A stretch of DNA of 64,000 nucleotides, from the NCBI RefSeq assembly GCF_009765975.1, contig NZ_LMUJ01000079.1, positions 34,412-98,411 on the forward strand. Direction: 5' to 3'. The notes under the pieces were generated by a model. That model ran no database searches. It saw only the letters and a program-made list of their open reading frames with translations, and was not told the origin of the DNA. The translations under genes and the position numbers were made by a program. Origin of the DNA: Acidisphaera sp. S103. Lineage in GTDB: Bacteria > Pseudomonadota > Alphaproteobacteria > Acetobacterales > Acetobacteraceae. Shown piece by piece: positions 55,120-63,312 of this stretch; position 1 is the first letter of the stretch; each line of letters starts with the position of its first letter.

Positions 55120-56397
55120 ATGATCAGACGCTTGGTTTCTGTCTTCGCTTCCTGCCTTATCCTCCAAGCGTCATGGACGCCGATGCCACGTGCGCAGCCG
55201 GCGCCGCCTGAAGCGAACAGCCAGGTTACGACCTTCGACACGCAGCAGATCGATGCTCTGTTGGCGCCTGTCGCGCTGTATCCCGATTCACTTCTGACGC
55301 AATTGCTCATGGCGAGCACCTTTCCGCTTCAGGTCGTAGACGCTGCGCGTTGGATCCAGGATCCGGCGCATAAAGATCTGAAAGGCGACGCGCTCACCAA
55401 GGCGCTCGCGGCGGAGACCTGGGATCCCAGCGTCAAATCCCTCGTGCCGTTCCCCCAGGTTCTGCTGCAAATGAACGACAAGCTCGATTGGATGCAGCAG
55501 CTCGGTTACGCCTTCCTCCAACAGCAGCAGGACGTGCTCGACAGCGTGCAGCGGTTGCGGCGGCAGGCTCAATCCGCCGGCAAACTGGCAAGTTCGCCGC
55601 AGCAGGTTGTGACAACCCGCCAGGACGAGGGCAAATCGGTGGTGGTTATTGAGCCCGCCCAACCAGATGTCGTTTACGTACCGAGCTACAATCCGACGGT
55701 TGCGTACGGAACTTGGCCATATTCGACACCGCCGGTGTACTTGCCGCCGCCTCCGGGCTATGTCGCCGGCACGGCGTTGGTGGCGGGACTGGCGTTCGGC
55801 GCCGGCGTCGCCGTCACAGCCGGGCTCTGGGGCTGGGCCAGTCCTAACTGGGGACGCGGCAACGTCAACGTTAACGTCAACAACTGGAACAATATCAACG
55901 TCAACCGGCAGCGTATCAATTCCAATGTGTGGAATGCGTCGAACCGTCCCGGGGGCCTTTCGCCCGCGCAACGCCGGCCACCTATGGCGGGCCCGGTGGG
56001 ACGGCCATCGCGCGGCGGCGGTTTGCCGGCCAACGCGATCGGCCGGCCGAATGTGGGCGTTCCGGGGAACCTGGTTAATCGGCCAGGCCAACAACGACCG
56101 GCGCAAGGTGTTCGGCCGAACATGACTCCCGGCAGCCGGCCGAATATCGGCGGGGCAGGCGGCACGATGAACCGTCCGGCGCAAGGCTTTCGACCCCAGG
56201 GCGGCGGCGCATTCGGCAACATGAATGAGGGGCGCAGCGCCGCGCAATTCGGCCAGCGTGGGGGACAGAGTCGTCAGTTCAGCGGTGTGGGCGGCGGTGG
56301 CTTTAGGGCAGGGGGCCAAAGCCACGGGTTCGGCGGCCAGGCCGGTGGTTTTCGTGCAGGAGGGGGCCATGCAGGAGGATTCCGTGGTCGTCGGTAA
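55120..56397 (+). CDS. DUF3300 exported protein with glycine/asparagine-rich tail
   Basis: A 425-aa protein: signal peptide about residues 1-26, then the DUF3300 domain (about 35-230) with IDALLAPVALYPDSLLTQLL and ASTFPLQVVDAARWIQDP, ending DVVYVPSYNPTVAYGTWPY. A hydrophobic Ala/Gly segment follows (about 245-265). The final 160 residues are a repetitive Asn/Val then Gly/Arg/Pro/Gln-rich tail (NVNVNVNNWNNINVN, GGFRAGGG) that is probably disordered and surface-active. The biochemical role of DUF3300 is unknown. The next gene starts 29 nt before its end. Confidence 0.87.
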   Translation: MIRRLVSVFASCLILQASWTPMPRAQPAPPEANSQVTTFDTQQIDALLAPVALYPDSLLTQLLMASTFPLQVVDAARWIQDPAHKDLKGDALTKALAAETWDPSVKSLVPFPQVLLQMNDKLDWMQQLGYAFLQQQQDVLDSVQRLRRQAQSAGKLASSPQQVVTTRQDEGKSVVVIEPAQPDVVYVPSYNPTVAYGTWPYSTPPVYLPPPPGYVAGTALVAGLAFGAGVAVTAGLWGWASPNWGRGNVNVNVNNWNNINVNRQRINSNVWNASNRPGGLSPAQRRPPMAGPVGRPSRGGGLPANAIGRPNVGVPGNLVNRPGQQRPAQGVRPNMTPGSRPNIGGAGGTMNRPAQGFRPQGGGAFGNMNEGRSAAQFGQRGGQSRQFSGVGGGGFRAGGQSHGFGGQAGGFRAGGGHAGGFRGRR

Positions 56398-57358
56398 AAG
56401 GTCGCGCTCCGTGTCATTGCAAGATTTTATCCGTGGCGCTGCACTGCTGGCGTTGGTCGGTCTTACGGTTGCGGCGGGGGCTGCCCCGCCGGCCAGCTTC
56501 GACAGCGCCGATGCTGCCGTTGCTGCGTTGGTTCAGGCGGCGCAGGCAGATAATGCCACCAAGCTGCTCGCGATCCTCGGACCGGGAAGCGCATCACTGG
56601 TCCGTTCCGGCGATGCCACCAGCGATGCAGCCGAACGGCATCGCTTCCTCGATGCCTACAACGCCAAGCATGAATTGGTGGCCGATGGAGATACCCGCAT
56701 GGTCCTTCATGTCGGGGAAAATGATTGGCCATTGCCGATCCCGTTGGTGCACCAAAACGGCATGTGGATGTTCGACTCCGAGCAGGGTGCGGAGGAGATT
56801 GTTAATCGCCGGATCGGCCGTGATGAAATCGAAGCCATCCGCGTTTGCCTGGCCTACGTCGACGCGCAGCAGGCTTATTCCGATCTGTCGCAACAGGCGA
56901 CCGGCAAAGCCGTGTATGCGCAGCACCTTGTCAGCACACCGCATAATTACGACGGCTTGTATTGGCCTTCGGCAGCCAACATACCAGCCAGCCCGTTTGC
57001 CGCACTGGTCGCGCAAGCGCAGGAAGAAGGTTATCCCGGCGAACTCGTCGCCGGCAAACCAACGCCCTATCACGGTTATTTCTTTCGTATCCTGACTGCA
57101 CAGGGGGCCAGTGCGCCTGACGGCGCGCGGAACTACGTAGAGAACGGCCACATGACCGGTGGGTTCGCCCTGGTGGCTTGGCCGGCCATATATGCCGCTT
57201 CCGGCATCATGACGTTCGTAGTTGCCAAGGACGGCGTAGTTTTTCAGAAGGATCTTGGTCCGGATACTGCCGCCCGAGCAGCGGGCCTTGTCCGATACGA
57301 TCCCGACCTGAGTTGGACACGCGTGGATATCACGGAAAATCAAAGCGGGTCGCACTAG
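56369..57358 (+). CDS. DUF2950 exported protein
   Basis: A 329-aa periplasmic protein with a membrane-spanning signal (residues about 20-40, ending AAGAAPP) and the DUF2950 domain: FDSADAAVAALVQAAQA, WPLPIPLVHQNGMWMFDSEQG and EIVNRRIGRDE, then HNYDGLYWP and PYHGYFFRILTAQG. AGGAGGGGG lies just before the ATG at 56369 and decides the start, even though it lies inside the DUF3300 gene. DUF2950 genes commonly adjoin DUF3300 genes, and the two proteins probably act together in the envelope. Confidence 0.88.
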   Translation: MQEDSVVVGKRSRSVSLQDFIRGAALLALVGLTVAAGAAPPASFDSADAAVAALVQAAQADNATKLLAILGPGSASLVRSGDATSDAAERHRFLDAYNAKHELVADGDTRMVLHVGENDWPLPIPLVHQNGMWMFDSEQGAEEIVNRRIGRDEIEAIRVCLAYVDAQQAYSDLSQQATGKAVYAQHLVSTPHNYDGLYWPSAANIPASPFAALVAQAQEEGYPGELVAGKPTPYHGYFFRILTAQGASAPDGARNYVENGHMTGGFALVAWPAIYAASGIMTFVVAKDGVVFQKDLGPDTAARAAGLVRYDPDLSWTRVDITENQSGSH

Positions 57359-57397
57359 CGGCTGGGTTTGATGACCGATTCGTTAGGGAGGTAACAT

Positions 57398-57784
57398 ATG
57401 AAACTCGCATTCTTGCCTTTGGGGATTGCACTGACGACAGGTCTTGCCTACCCCGCCGGCGCCGTTGTCCAGGATAGCCAGTTCCCGCCGCAGACTGTGC
57501 GGGACCTGATCGCAGTCTGCGCGCCCGCGCCCGATGATCCGAGGATGACGGCGGCGATCAATTATTGCCACGGCTTCGCCCAGGGCACGGTGATCGTCGA
57601 AATCGCGCATGGCGAGCAGCGCCATGGACGCAAGCTGTTCTGCCTGCCAAATCCGCGGCCGCCCAGCGGTGCGGAACTGACCAGCTTCGTTTCCTGGGCG
57701 AACCAGGATCCGTCCCGCCTTGATGAACCGGCGGTGGACGGCATGTTTCTCTATCTCGCGCAAAAATATCCTTGCAAAAAATAA
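57398..57784 (+). CDS. Rap1a/Tai-like exported protein
   Basis: A 128-aa protein with signal peptide (residues 1-22) and the Rap1a-type pattern of Cys pairs: LIAVCAPAP, INYCHGFAQGTVIV, LFCLPNP and a C-terminal KYPCKK. Rap1a proteins were described as immunity proteins against type VI amidase effectors, but the family is broad and no effector gene is nearby, so an immunity role is not claimed. AGGGAGG precedes the ATG. Confidence 0.8.
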   Translation: MKLAFLPLGIALTTGLAYPAGAVVQDSQFPPQTVRDLIAVCAPAPDDPRMTAAINYCHGFAQGTVIVEIAHGEQRHGRKLFCLPNPRPPSGAELTSFVSWANQDPSRLDEPAVDGMFLYLAQKYPCKK

Positions 57785-57809
57785 CGCTTCTGCAGTCGAG
57801 GATGACACG

Positions 57810-58097
57810 ATGAAACGCATTATGTTGATGCTCACCGCGGCGGCCCTGTCCCTGGCGGCCTGCTCGGATATGACGCCGACGCAACAACGAGCCGTATCCG
57901 GGACCGGCATTGGTGCCGCCGGTGGCGCGGTTATCGGCGCCATCGCGGGGAACGCTGGCCTGGGTGCCGGCATCGGGGCGGTGGCGGGGCTTGCCGGCGG
58001 CCTTATCTATGACCAGGCGCAAAAGAACAGGGCCGCGTCATACCGTTCCGGCTACAGTGCCGGTGCTAACGGTTATGCACCGAACCCGCCACACTAA
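57810..58097 (+). CDS. Glycine-zipper lipoprotein
   Basis: A 95-aa lipoprotein: lipobox LAAC (Cys 18), TPTQQRAVSGTGIG, then a glycine-zipper membrane hairpin GAAGGAVIGAIAGNAGLGAG and a second AGLAGG stretch, and a short Tyr/Ser-rich tail. It is of the YMGG-like/OsmB-type class, inserted in or attached to the outer membrane. It follows the Rap1a-like gene by 25 nt. Confidence 0.84.
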   Translation: MKRIMLMLTAAALSLAACSDMTPTQQRAVSGTGIGAAGGAVIGAIAGNAGLGAGIGAVAGLAGGLIYDQAQKNRAASYRSGYSAGANGYAPNPPH

Positions 58098-58256
58098 AAT
58101 CGGACATGCGGTTTCGGTTCTGACCAAGTACCGAAGGTATGGTCGCTATCGAAGTGCGATGTGATATAGGCCAGTCTTTGTCGGCATCGTTTCATGCATA
58201 TGGTTGCGCTTGTCGTTTGGAGAGAGCGCTCAGCCACGAACAGAGGAAATTTAGCG

Positions 58257-58820
58257 ATGGCGACAACCAGACGTTCCGTCCTCATCATGACGCCAGTTGC
58301 ACTCGCCGCGAGCCTCACTCGGATATCGGGAGCGTGGGCGGCATCGGGCAGACAGATTAATGCGAATGCAAGCTGGGCGTTGCAAAGGCTTTATTCCACG
58401 CAGCATTCGGCACGCAGGCTGGGGGCGCGTTCCCGGGCGATACTGATCTTCCCGAAAATTATCAAGGCAGGCCTGCTGGTCGGTGGTCAGGGCGGCGACG
58501 GCGTGCTTCGTGTCGGCGGCAAGACCGTCGGTTACTACAATATCGGGGCGGCGTCGTTTGGCCTGCAGGCCGGTGCGCAAACCTTCAGCTACGCGATGTT
58601 TTTCATGACCGATGCGTCGCTTAAGTATCTACAGGACAGCGATGGCTGGTCCATTGGTTCGGGGCCCAGCGTGGTCATTGTCGACAAGGGTGTTGCCGCC
58701 AGCCTGACCAGCACGACACTGACGCAGGATGTCTATGCGGTGCCGTTTGGCCAGCGAGGGCTGATGGCTGGTATCGGGCTGGAGGGATCGAAGATAACCC
58801 ACATTAATCCGCCGGAATGA
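58257..58820 (+). CDS. SYLF-domain lipid-binding protein (YSC84-like)
   Basis: A 187-aa protein with a Tat-like signal (TTRRSVLIMTPVALAASL) and a SYLF domain: ARSRAILIFPKIIKAGLLVG, GDGVLRVGGKTVGYYNIGAA and FGLQAGAQTFSYAMFFMT, ending DVYAVPFGQRGLMAGIGLEG. SYLF proteins bind phosphoinositides or other lipids; in bacteria they occur in the envelope. GAGGA stands 9 nt before the ATG at 58257. An alternative start of the next gene overlaps its stop as ATGA. Confidence 0.87.
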   Translation: MATTRRSVLIMTPVALAASLTRISGAWAASGRQINANASWALQRLYSTQHSARRLGARSRAILIFPKIIKAGLLVGGQGGDGVLRVGGKTVGYYNIGAASFGLQAGAQTFSYAMFFMTDASLKYLQDSDGWSIGSGPSVVIVDKGVAASLTSTTLTQDVYAVPFGQRGLMAGIGLEGSKITHINPPE

Positions 58821-58852
58821 TAAGGCAGGTGGTTACTGAAGTAGAGGCGCCC

Positions 58853-60184
58853 ATGAAAATGCTTCGGACCGCCTGCGCAGCAATTTTGGGTTTGAGCTTA
58901 ACCCTGGCGCCCGCGCCAAAGAGTGTCGCGGCGCAACCGCCGGAAATTTCAGATCGGGATGTCGCGGACGCGTGGATGTATCTCCTCACCCGTCTATTGG
59001 TGTTGCGGCAGCAGCAGCTCGATTTTAAGGAGGGATTTAAGTGGAACGAGTTGGTGCACCGAAAACCTGGCGCTGTTGACTGGCCGAATCCCAACCTCGA
59101 TGTCGCATATTCGGAAGCGTGGGTCGCGGTGGACGAAACCAGTTGCACAATCGTCACCGTGCCGAAAATCAGCGGCCGATACTATACGGTGCAATTCCTG
59201 AATGGCTGGGACGAGACGCTGGCCAACATCAGTGAACGCGTCTTTCCGCATCACCCGGATGGTGAGTTTGCTGTCTGTTTGCGGAACGCAAACGTGTCGC
59301 TTCCGACGGAGATGAAGCGCATCGATCTGCCGGTGAAATACGCTCGAGTTCTCCTGCGTATCGAACTCGGTGACGACTGGGGCGAGGCTGTCCGGATTCA
59401 GCACCAGTTCGCCCTCAGAGTAACGGGATCACCGCAATTGCTGGCAATTCCTAAAACACCGATCTTTGACCTGGAAAAATTGCCGGGCGTCGAGGCGTTC
59501 GATTTTGCGGACGCGGCACTCGATAGCGAGCCAGATCTCAACCCGGGACTGGAGAAATACGCGGCTGACGCCCGTGCCATCGGCAGTGCGATCAAAAGCC
59601 GAAAGGAGCGTAAACGCGTCGCCAAGATCGTTGATGAGCAAGGGCGTGGAGAGTTCGCCAAGTATGGACCTACGATTGGACACGGCGTCATTGTCAACGG
59701 CTGGGCGCGCCCAGCCGTAGTGGGCAACTACAACACCGACTTCGTGGCCCGTACCTTGATCACCTATGGAGGCATCTGGGCCAATGTAATGCCGGAGGTG
59801 CTGTATTATCGCGCCAGCACGGATGGCACCGGGGAACTACTGAACGGCAATAGCGTCTATACGATGACCTTTCCTAAGGACACGTTCCCGCAGTCATTCG
59901 CAAATTATTTCTGGTCCGTCATCGCGGTGGATGCCGTCCATTTCCGTGTGCTGCCCAACGCAAAAAATCGGTTTTTGCTCAACCGTGAAACGAACCCACA
60001 ATATAACCGGGATGGCTCGCTCACCCTGTATTTCGCAGCCGACAAACCCGCGGAGGCGCCGGACGGCAATTGGCTTCCGACCCGGAAGGGCTTGATTTAT
60101 CACCTGACTTTCCGGTTTTACGGGCCAATCGATGGGGTGGCCAACGGCACCTATTATCCGCCAGGTCTGGTGAAGGTGCGGTAG
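58853..60184 (+). CDS. DUF1254/DUF1214 protein, first of four
   Basis: A 443-aa exported protein with a signal peptide ending SVAAQ. The N-terminal DUF1254 part has WPNPNLDVAYSEAWVAVDE and GRYYTVQFLNGW; the C-terminal DUF1214 part has YFWSVIAVDAVHFRVLPN, PQYNRDGSLTLYFAADKP and NWLPTRKG. Biochemical role unknown; the family is periplasmic with jelly-roll-like halves. The ATG at 58853 is chosen because the signal peptide starts there and AGAGG precedes it; an ATG at 58817, in ATGA overlap with the SYLF stop, is possible. Confidence 0.85.
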   Translation: MKMLRTACAAILGLSLTLAPAPKSVAAQPPEISDRDVADAWMYLLTRLLVLRQQQLDFKEGFKWNELVHRKPGAVDWPNPNLDVAYSEAWVAVDETSCTIVTVPKISGRYYTVQFLNGWDETLANISERVFPHHPDGEFAVCLRNANVSLPTEMKRIDLPVKYARVLLRIELGDDWGEAVRIQHQFALRVTGSPQLLAIPKTPIFDLEKLPGVEAFDFADAALDSEPDLNPGLEKYAADARAIGSAIKSRKERKRVAKIVDEQGRGEFAKYGPTIGHGVIVNGWARPAVVGNYNTDFVARTLITYGGIWANVMPEVLYYRASTDGTGELLNGNSVYTMTFPKDTFPQSFANYFWSVIAVDAVHFRVLPNAKNRFLLNRETNPQYNRDGSLTLYFAADKPAEAPDGNWLPTRKGLIYHLTFRFYGPIDGVANGTYYPPGLVKVR

Positions 60185-60210
60185 GGGGCAACTGAAGCGG
60201 GGGTTCAACC

Positions 60211-61740
60211 GTGACCGATTACGTCGAACGATCCATGCTTAGCCGCCGCCATGCTTTGCTTCGGGCATCCGCGACCTTGGCTTTGGTTTCAGCGTCCGAA
60301 GCGACAGAGCAAGCTCACGCGCAGGAAGCTGGCCTCTCGGCGATCTCACCGTCCCCGGATTGGGCGCGGGCGCTTCCGTCCGCCCCTGACCACGCGATGA
60401 AGATCACACCGGAATTCGCCAGGCTGGTGGCAGGGGACACCTATTTTTGGGCTTGGCCGATGATGAACATCTACAATCGGCGCCTCGCCTTTAAACAAGC
60501 GCCCGAGGTGGGTTTGATGAACGGCATTCTGCCCTTCGCGCCGCTGAACTCGCTGGCGATGCTGAGCGACTACGTCAAACCGGAAGAACGCTGGGTCGCA
60601 TGCCCGAACCAAGACGTTGTCTATGGCGGCGGCATCGCGGCGCTCGACGAAACGCCGGTCGTCGTGCAGGTGCCGGATTTCGGCGATCGGTTTTGGGTTT
60701 GCCAGGTTGTTGACTTGCGCACCGACAGCTTCGCTCAGATCGGCAAGATGTACGGAACGCTACCAGGGTTCTACCTGCTGGTCGGACCGAATTGGAAGGG
60801 ACAGGTCCCGAAAGGCATCGCAAAGGTCTTTCGGGCGAAAACCGGCACTGCGTTTGTCGGGCCGCGCGTGTTCATGGACGATAGCCCCGAGGATCGTGAG
60901 GCGGTCCAACCACTGCTCGCCGGGATCGACATGTACTCGCTTGACCGGTTTGACGGCAGGCCGAAGACGCACGACTGGCGCAAGCTGCCGACGCTCAAGT
61001 CACCGATGGACGATACGGCTGGTAGCGAAACAAAATGGGTCCTTCCGGAAAAATTCTTCGATGAATTATCGCTCGTCCTGAAGGATGCGCCGCCGCTTCC
61101 GGGCGAGGAGGCGCGCTACGCACAGGTGACGGCGTTGCTCGCAGCGCTGATGAACAATCCCGCCCTTAAACAGGGGGCCATTGACGAGGCAAAGAGGGTA
61201 GAGGAGGAGCTAGTCAGTCCGCTGCTTCAGTTCCGGAACTGGGGTGTGCCCGTCGGCAACAACTGGAGCTCGACCAACAACAATGCCGCGTTCGGAACCG
61301 ACTATTTCACGCGCACGGCCGTGGCGAAGTCAAACATCCTGGTCAATGCGCCGGCCGAGACGAAATACTTCTACCAGGATCTTGATGGTGATGGGCGCAG
61401 GCTCAACGGCGCCAATCGATACACTGTCACTTTTCCGAAAGACCGCACTCCACCTGTCGAAGGCTTCTGGTCCTTGACCCTTTACGATGTGCAGCATTTC
61501 TTCGTCCCGAACGTGATGAAGCGCTACTCGGTCGGAACGAAAAACAAGGACCTCAAGCTTGGCAGTGACGGCTCACTGACGATTTACGTTCAATCCGATC
61601 CACCGGGGGACGACAAGCGAGCAAACTGGTTGCCCGCGCCTTCGAACGAAGATTTTACCCTCTTCCTTCGCGCCTATTGGCCGAGGGTCCCGGTGATTGA
61701 CGGCACCTGGATACCGCCGGCGGCCGTCCGCGCGACTTAA
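60211..61740 (+). CDS. DUF1254/DUF1214 protein, second of four
   Basis: A 509-aa protein, longer than its neighbours. N-terminal signal with LSRRHALLRASATLALVSAS, possibly Tat. DUF1254 region: TYFWAWPMMNIYNRR, PNQDVVYGGGIAALDE and DRFWVCQVVD; DUF1214 region: YTVTFPKDRTPPVEGFWSLT and SDGSLTIYVQSDPPG, ending NWLPAPSNEDFTLFLRAYWP. The GTG at 60211 has GGGGG about 8 nt upstream. A 27-nt gap separates it from the first copy. Identity between copies is low by eye, so the array is old. Confidence 0.86.
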   Translation: MTDYVERSMLSRRHALLRASATLALVSASEATEQAHAQEAGLSAISPSPDWARALPSAPDHAMKITPEFARLVAGDTYFWAWPMMNIYNRRLAFKQAPEVGLMNGILPFAPLNSLAMLSDYVKPEERWVACPNQDVVYGGGIAALDETPVVVQVPDFGDRFWVCQVVDLRTDSFAQIGKMYGTLPGFYLLVGPNWKGQVPKGIAKVFRAKTGTAFVGPRVFMDDSPEDREAVQPLLAGIDMYSLDRFDGRPKTHDWRKLPTLKSPMDDTAGSETKWVLPEKFFDELSLVLKDAPPLPGEEARYAQVTALLAALMNNPALKQGAIDEAKRVEEELVSPLLQFRNWGVPVGNNWSSTNNNAAFGTDYFTRTAVAKSNILVNAPAETKYFYQDLDGDGRRLNGANRYTVTFPKDRTPPVEGFWSLTLYDVQHFFVPNVMKRYSVGTKNKDLKLGSDGSLTIYVQSDPPGDDKRANWLPAPSNEDFTLFLRAYWPRVPVIDGTWIPPAAVRAT

Positions 61741-61888
61741 GTTGAGATCGGGTAGCGATCGGAGGCTTCGCGCATGTCGTCCGACCTGAACCTGCGGGCG
61801 GCAGCGTTCGGAAGTTCGTTGATGCACAACCTAAGTGGGCTTCAAGGATCAGGCTTCTCGAATAAACGCTGATGGGAAAGATATCCGC

Positions 61889-63292
61889 ATGTTCAGGATG
61901 ATCGTTACGGCTTGTGTTTCGATGCTCGTTGCTCACGGTGCGACCGCGCAGACCAGCACAACCGATCTCAACCGCCGCACGGTCGAGCGACGCGCGGTTG
62001 AGGCGGTCATCTGGGGCATGCCAGCGGTCAACTATGACTTCATGCTCCAGGAAATGCTCAGCAAGACCAACGGCAAGGTCAATCAGATCGTCTATTGGAG
62101 CCGGCCACTCGACTGGCACAACCAAACGCTCACGCCCAATCCCGACGCTATCTACTTCATGACGTTCATCAATACCAAAAATGTCGGGCCAATGGTGATC
62201 GACGTTCCGCCGGCTGGCGACGACGGCTCACTCAACGGGAATATCGTCAATGTGTGGCAGGTGCCACTCGAAGACACGGGATTGATGGGCGCGGATAAAG
62301 GCGCAGGCGGGAAATATCTGATCCTGCCGCCGGATTACGCCAGCAAGATCCCCGATGGCTACATCCCTTTGCAAGCAGGCACCTACGGCAGCTACGCGTT
62401 ATTGCGTTCGAACCTGAAGAGTCACAGCGATGCTGATGTCGTCAAATCGGTGGCTTATGGCAAGCGGATCAAGGTCTATCCATTGTCGCAAGCTGACAAC
62501 CCACCACAAACGGCATTCGCCGACGCCGCCGATGTGCTGTTCGATTCCACCATTCGCTATAATTTGCGGTTTTTCGAAGGGCTCGATCGTATCGTGCAGA
62601 GCGAGCCGTGGATCGACCGCGACCGGGTGATGATCGATCAGCTAAAATCACTCGGCATTGAAAAGGGCAAACCTTTCAAACCAGACGCGCAAACCAAGGC
62701 AATCCTCGAAACCGGCGCCCAAGAGGCTCGGGCCTGGCTGGAAGCGAAATACGACGCAGGTCTTCCTCAATTTTGGGAAGGTACGCATTGGAGCTTTCCG
62801 GCGCCACCCGCTCTCATAAAGTCCGCACAAGCTGGGTTTACCGAACCCGACGCGTATCCTGTCGATGATCGCGGCCTCGCTTACAGCTATGCATATATCG
62901 GCATCAAGCGCCTGGGTGCGGGCCAGTTCTACCTGATCAGCATTCGGGACAAGGATGGCAACGCACTTGATGGGGGCAAGACCTATCGCCTGACCGTGCC
63001 ATCGAATCCGCCTATCGAGCAATATTGGTCCATAACGGCCTACGATCGCGAGACGCACGCCCTGATCCGCAATATGCCGCGAGCGAGCCGTTCATCGCAA
63101 ATCGCTGAACTGCAAAAGGGAGGCGATGGTTCGGTCGATGTCTATTTCGGTCCCAAGGCCCCGGCGGGCAAGGAATCGAACTGGGTGCCTACAGACCCAA
63201 AGCGCCCTTTCGAGGTGATGTTCCGACTCTATGCCCCGACCAAAGCTCTGTTCGAGAAGACATGGAAACTACCGGATTTGCAGGTGGACTAA
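61889..63292 (+). CDS. DUF1254/DUF1214 protein, third of four
   Basis: A 467-aa protein with signal peptide ending ATAQT. DUF1254 region: AVIWGMPAVNYDFMLQEML, LTPNPDAIYFMTFINTK and GPMVIDVPPAG; DUF1214 region: TYRLTVPSNPPIEQYWSITA and GDGSVDVYFGPKAPAGKESN with WVPTDPKRPFEVMFRLY. The ATG at 61889 is chosen for the signal peptide; the frame is open 18 codons upstream from a GTG. It lies 148 nt after the second copy, so it may have its own promoter. Confidence 0.86.
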   Translation: MFRMIVTACVSMLVAHGATAQTSTTDLNRRTVERRAVEAVIWGMPAVNYDFMLQEMLSKTNGKVNQIVYWSRPLDWHNQTLTPNPDAIYFMTFINTKNVGPMVIDVPPAGDDGSLNGNIVNVWQVPLEDTGLMGADKGAGGKYLILPPDYASKIPDGYIPLQAGTYGSYALLRSNLKSHSDADVVKSVAYGKRIKVYPLSQADNPPQTAFADAADVLFDSTIRYNLRFFEGLDRIVQSEPWIDRDRVMIDQLKSLGIEKGKPFKPDAQTKAILETGAQEARAWLEAKYDAGLPQFWEGTHWSFPAPPALIKSAQAGFTEPDAYPVDDRGLAYSYAYIGIKRLGAGQFYLISIRDKDGNALDGGKTYRLTVPSNPPIEQYWSITAYDRETHALIRNMPRASRSSQIAELQKGGDGSVDVYFGPKAPAGKESNWVPTDPKRPFEVMFRLYAPTKALFEKTWKLPDLQVD

Positions 63293-63312
63293 CGCAGCAG
63301 CAGGAGCAAGTT

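Noticed and set aside
57398-57784. Type VI secretion immunity role for the Rap1a-like protein
   Set aside because: No amidase effector or type VI genes are in the window; the family is broader than immunity proteins.
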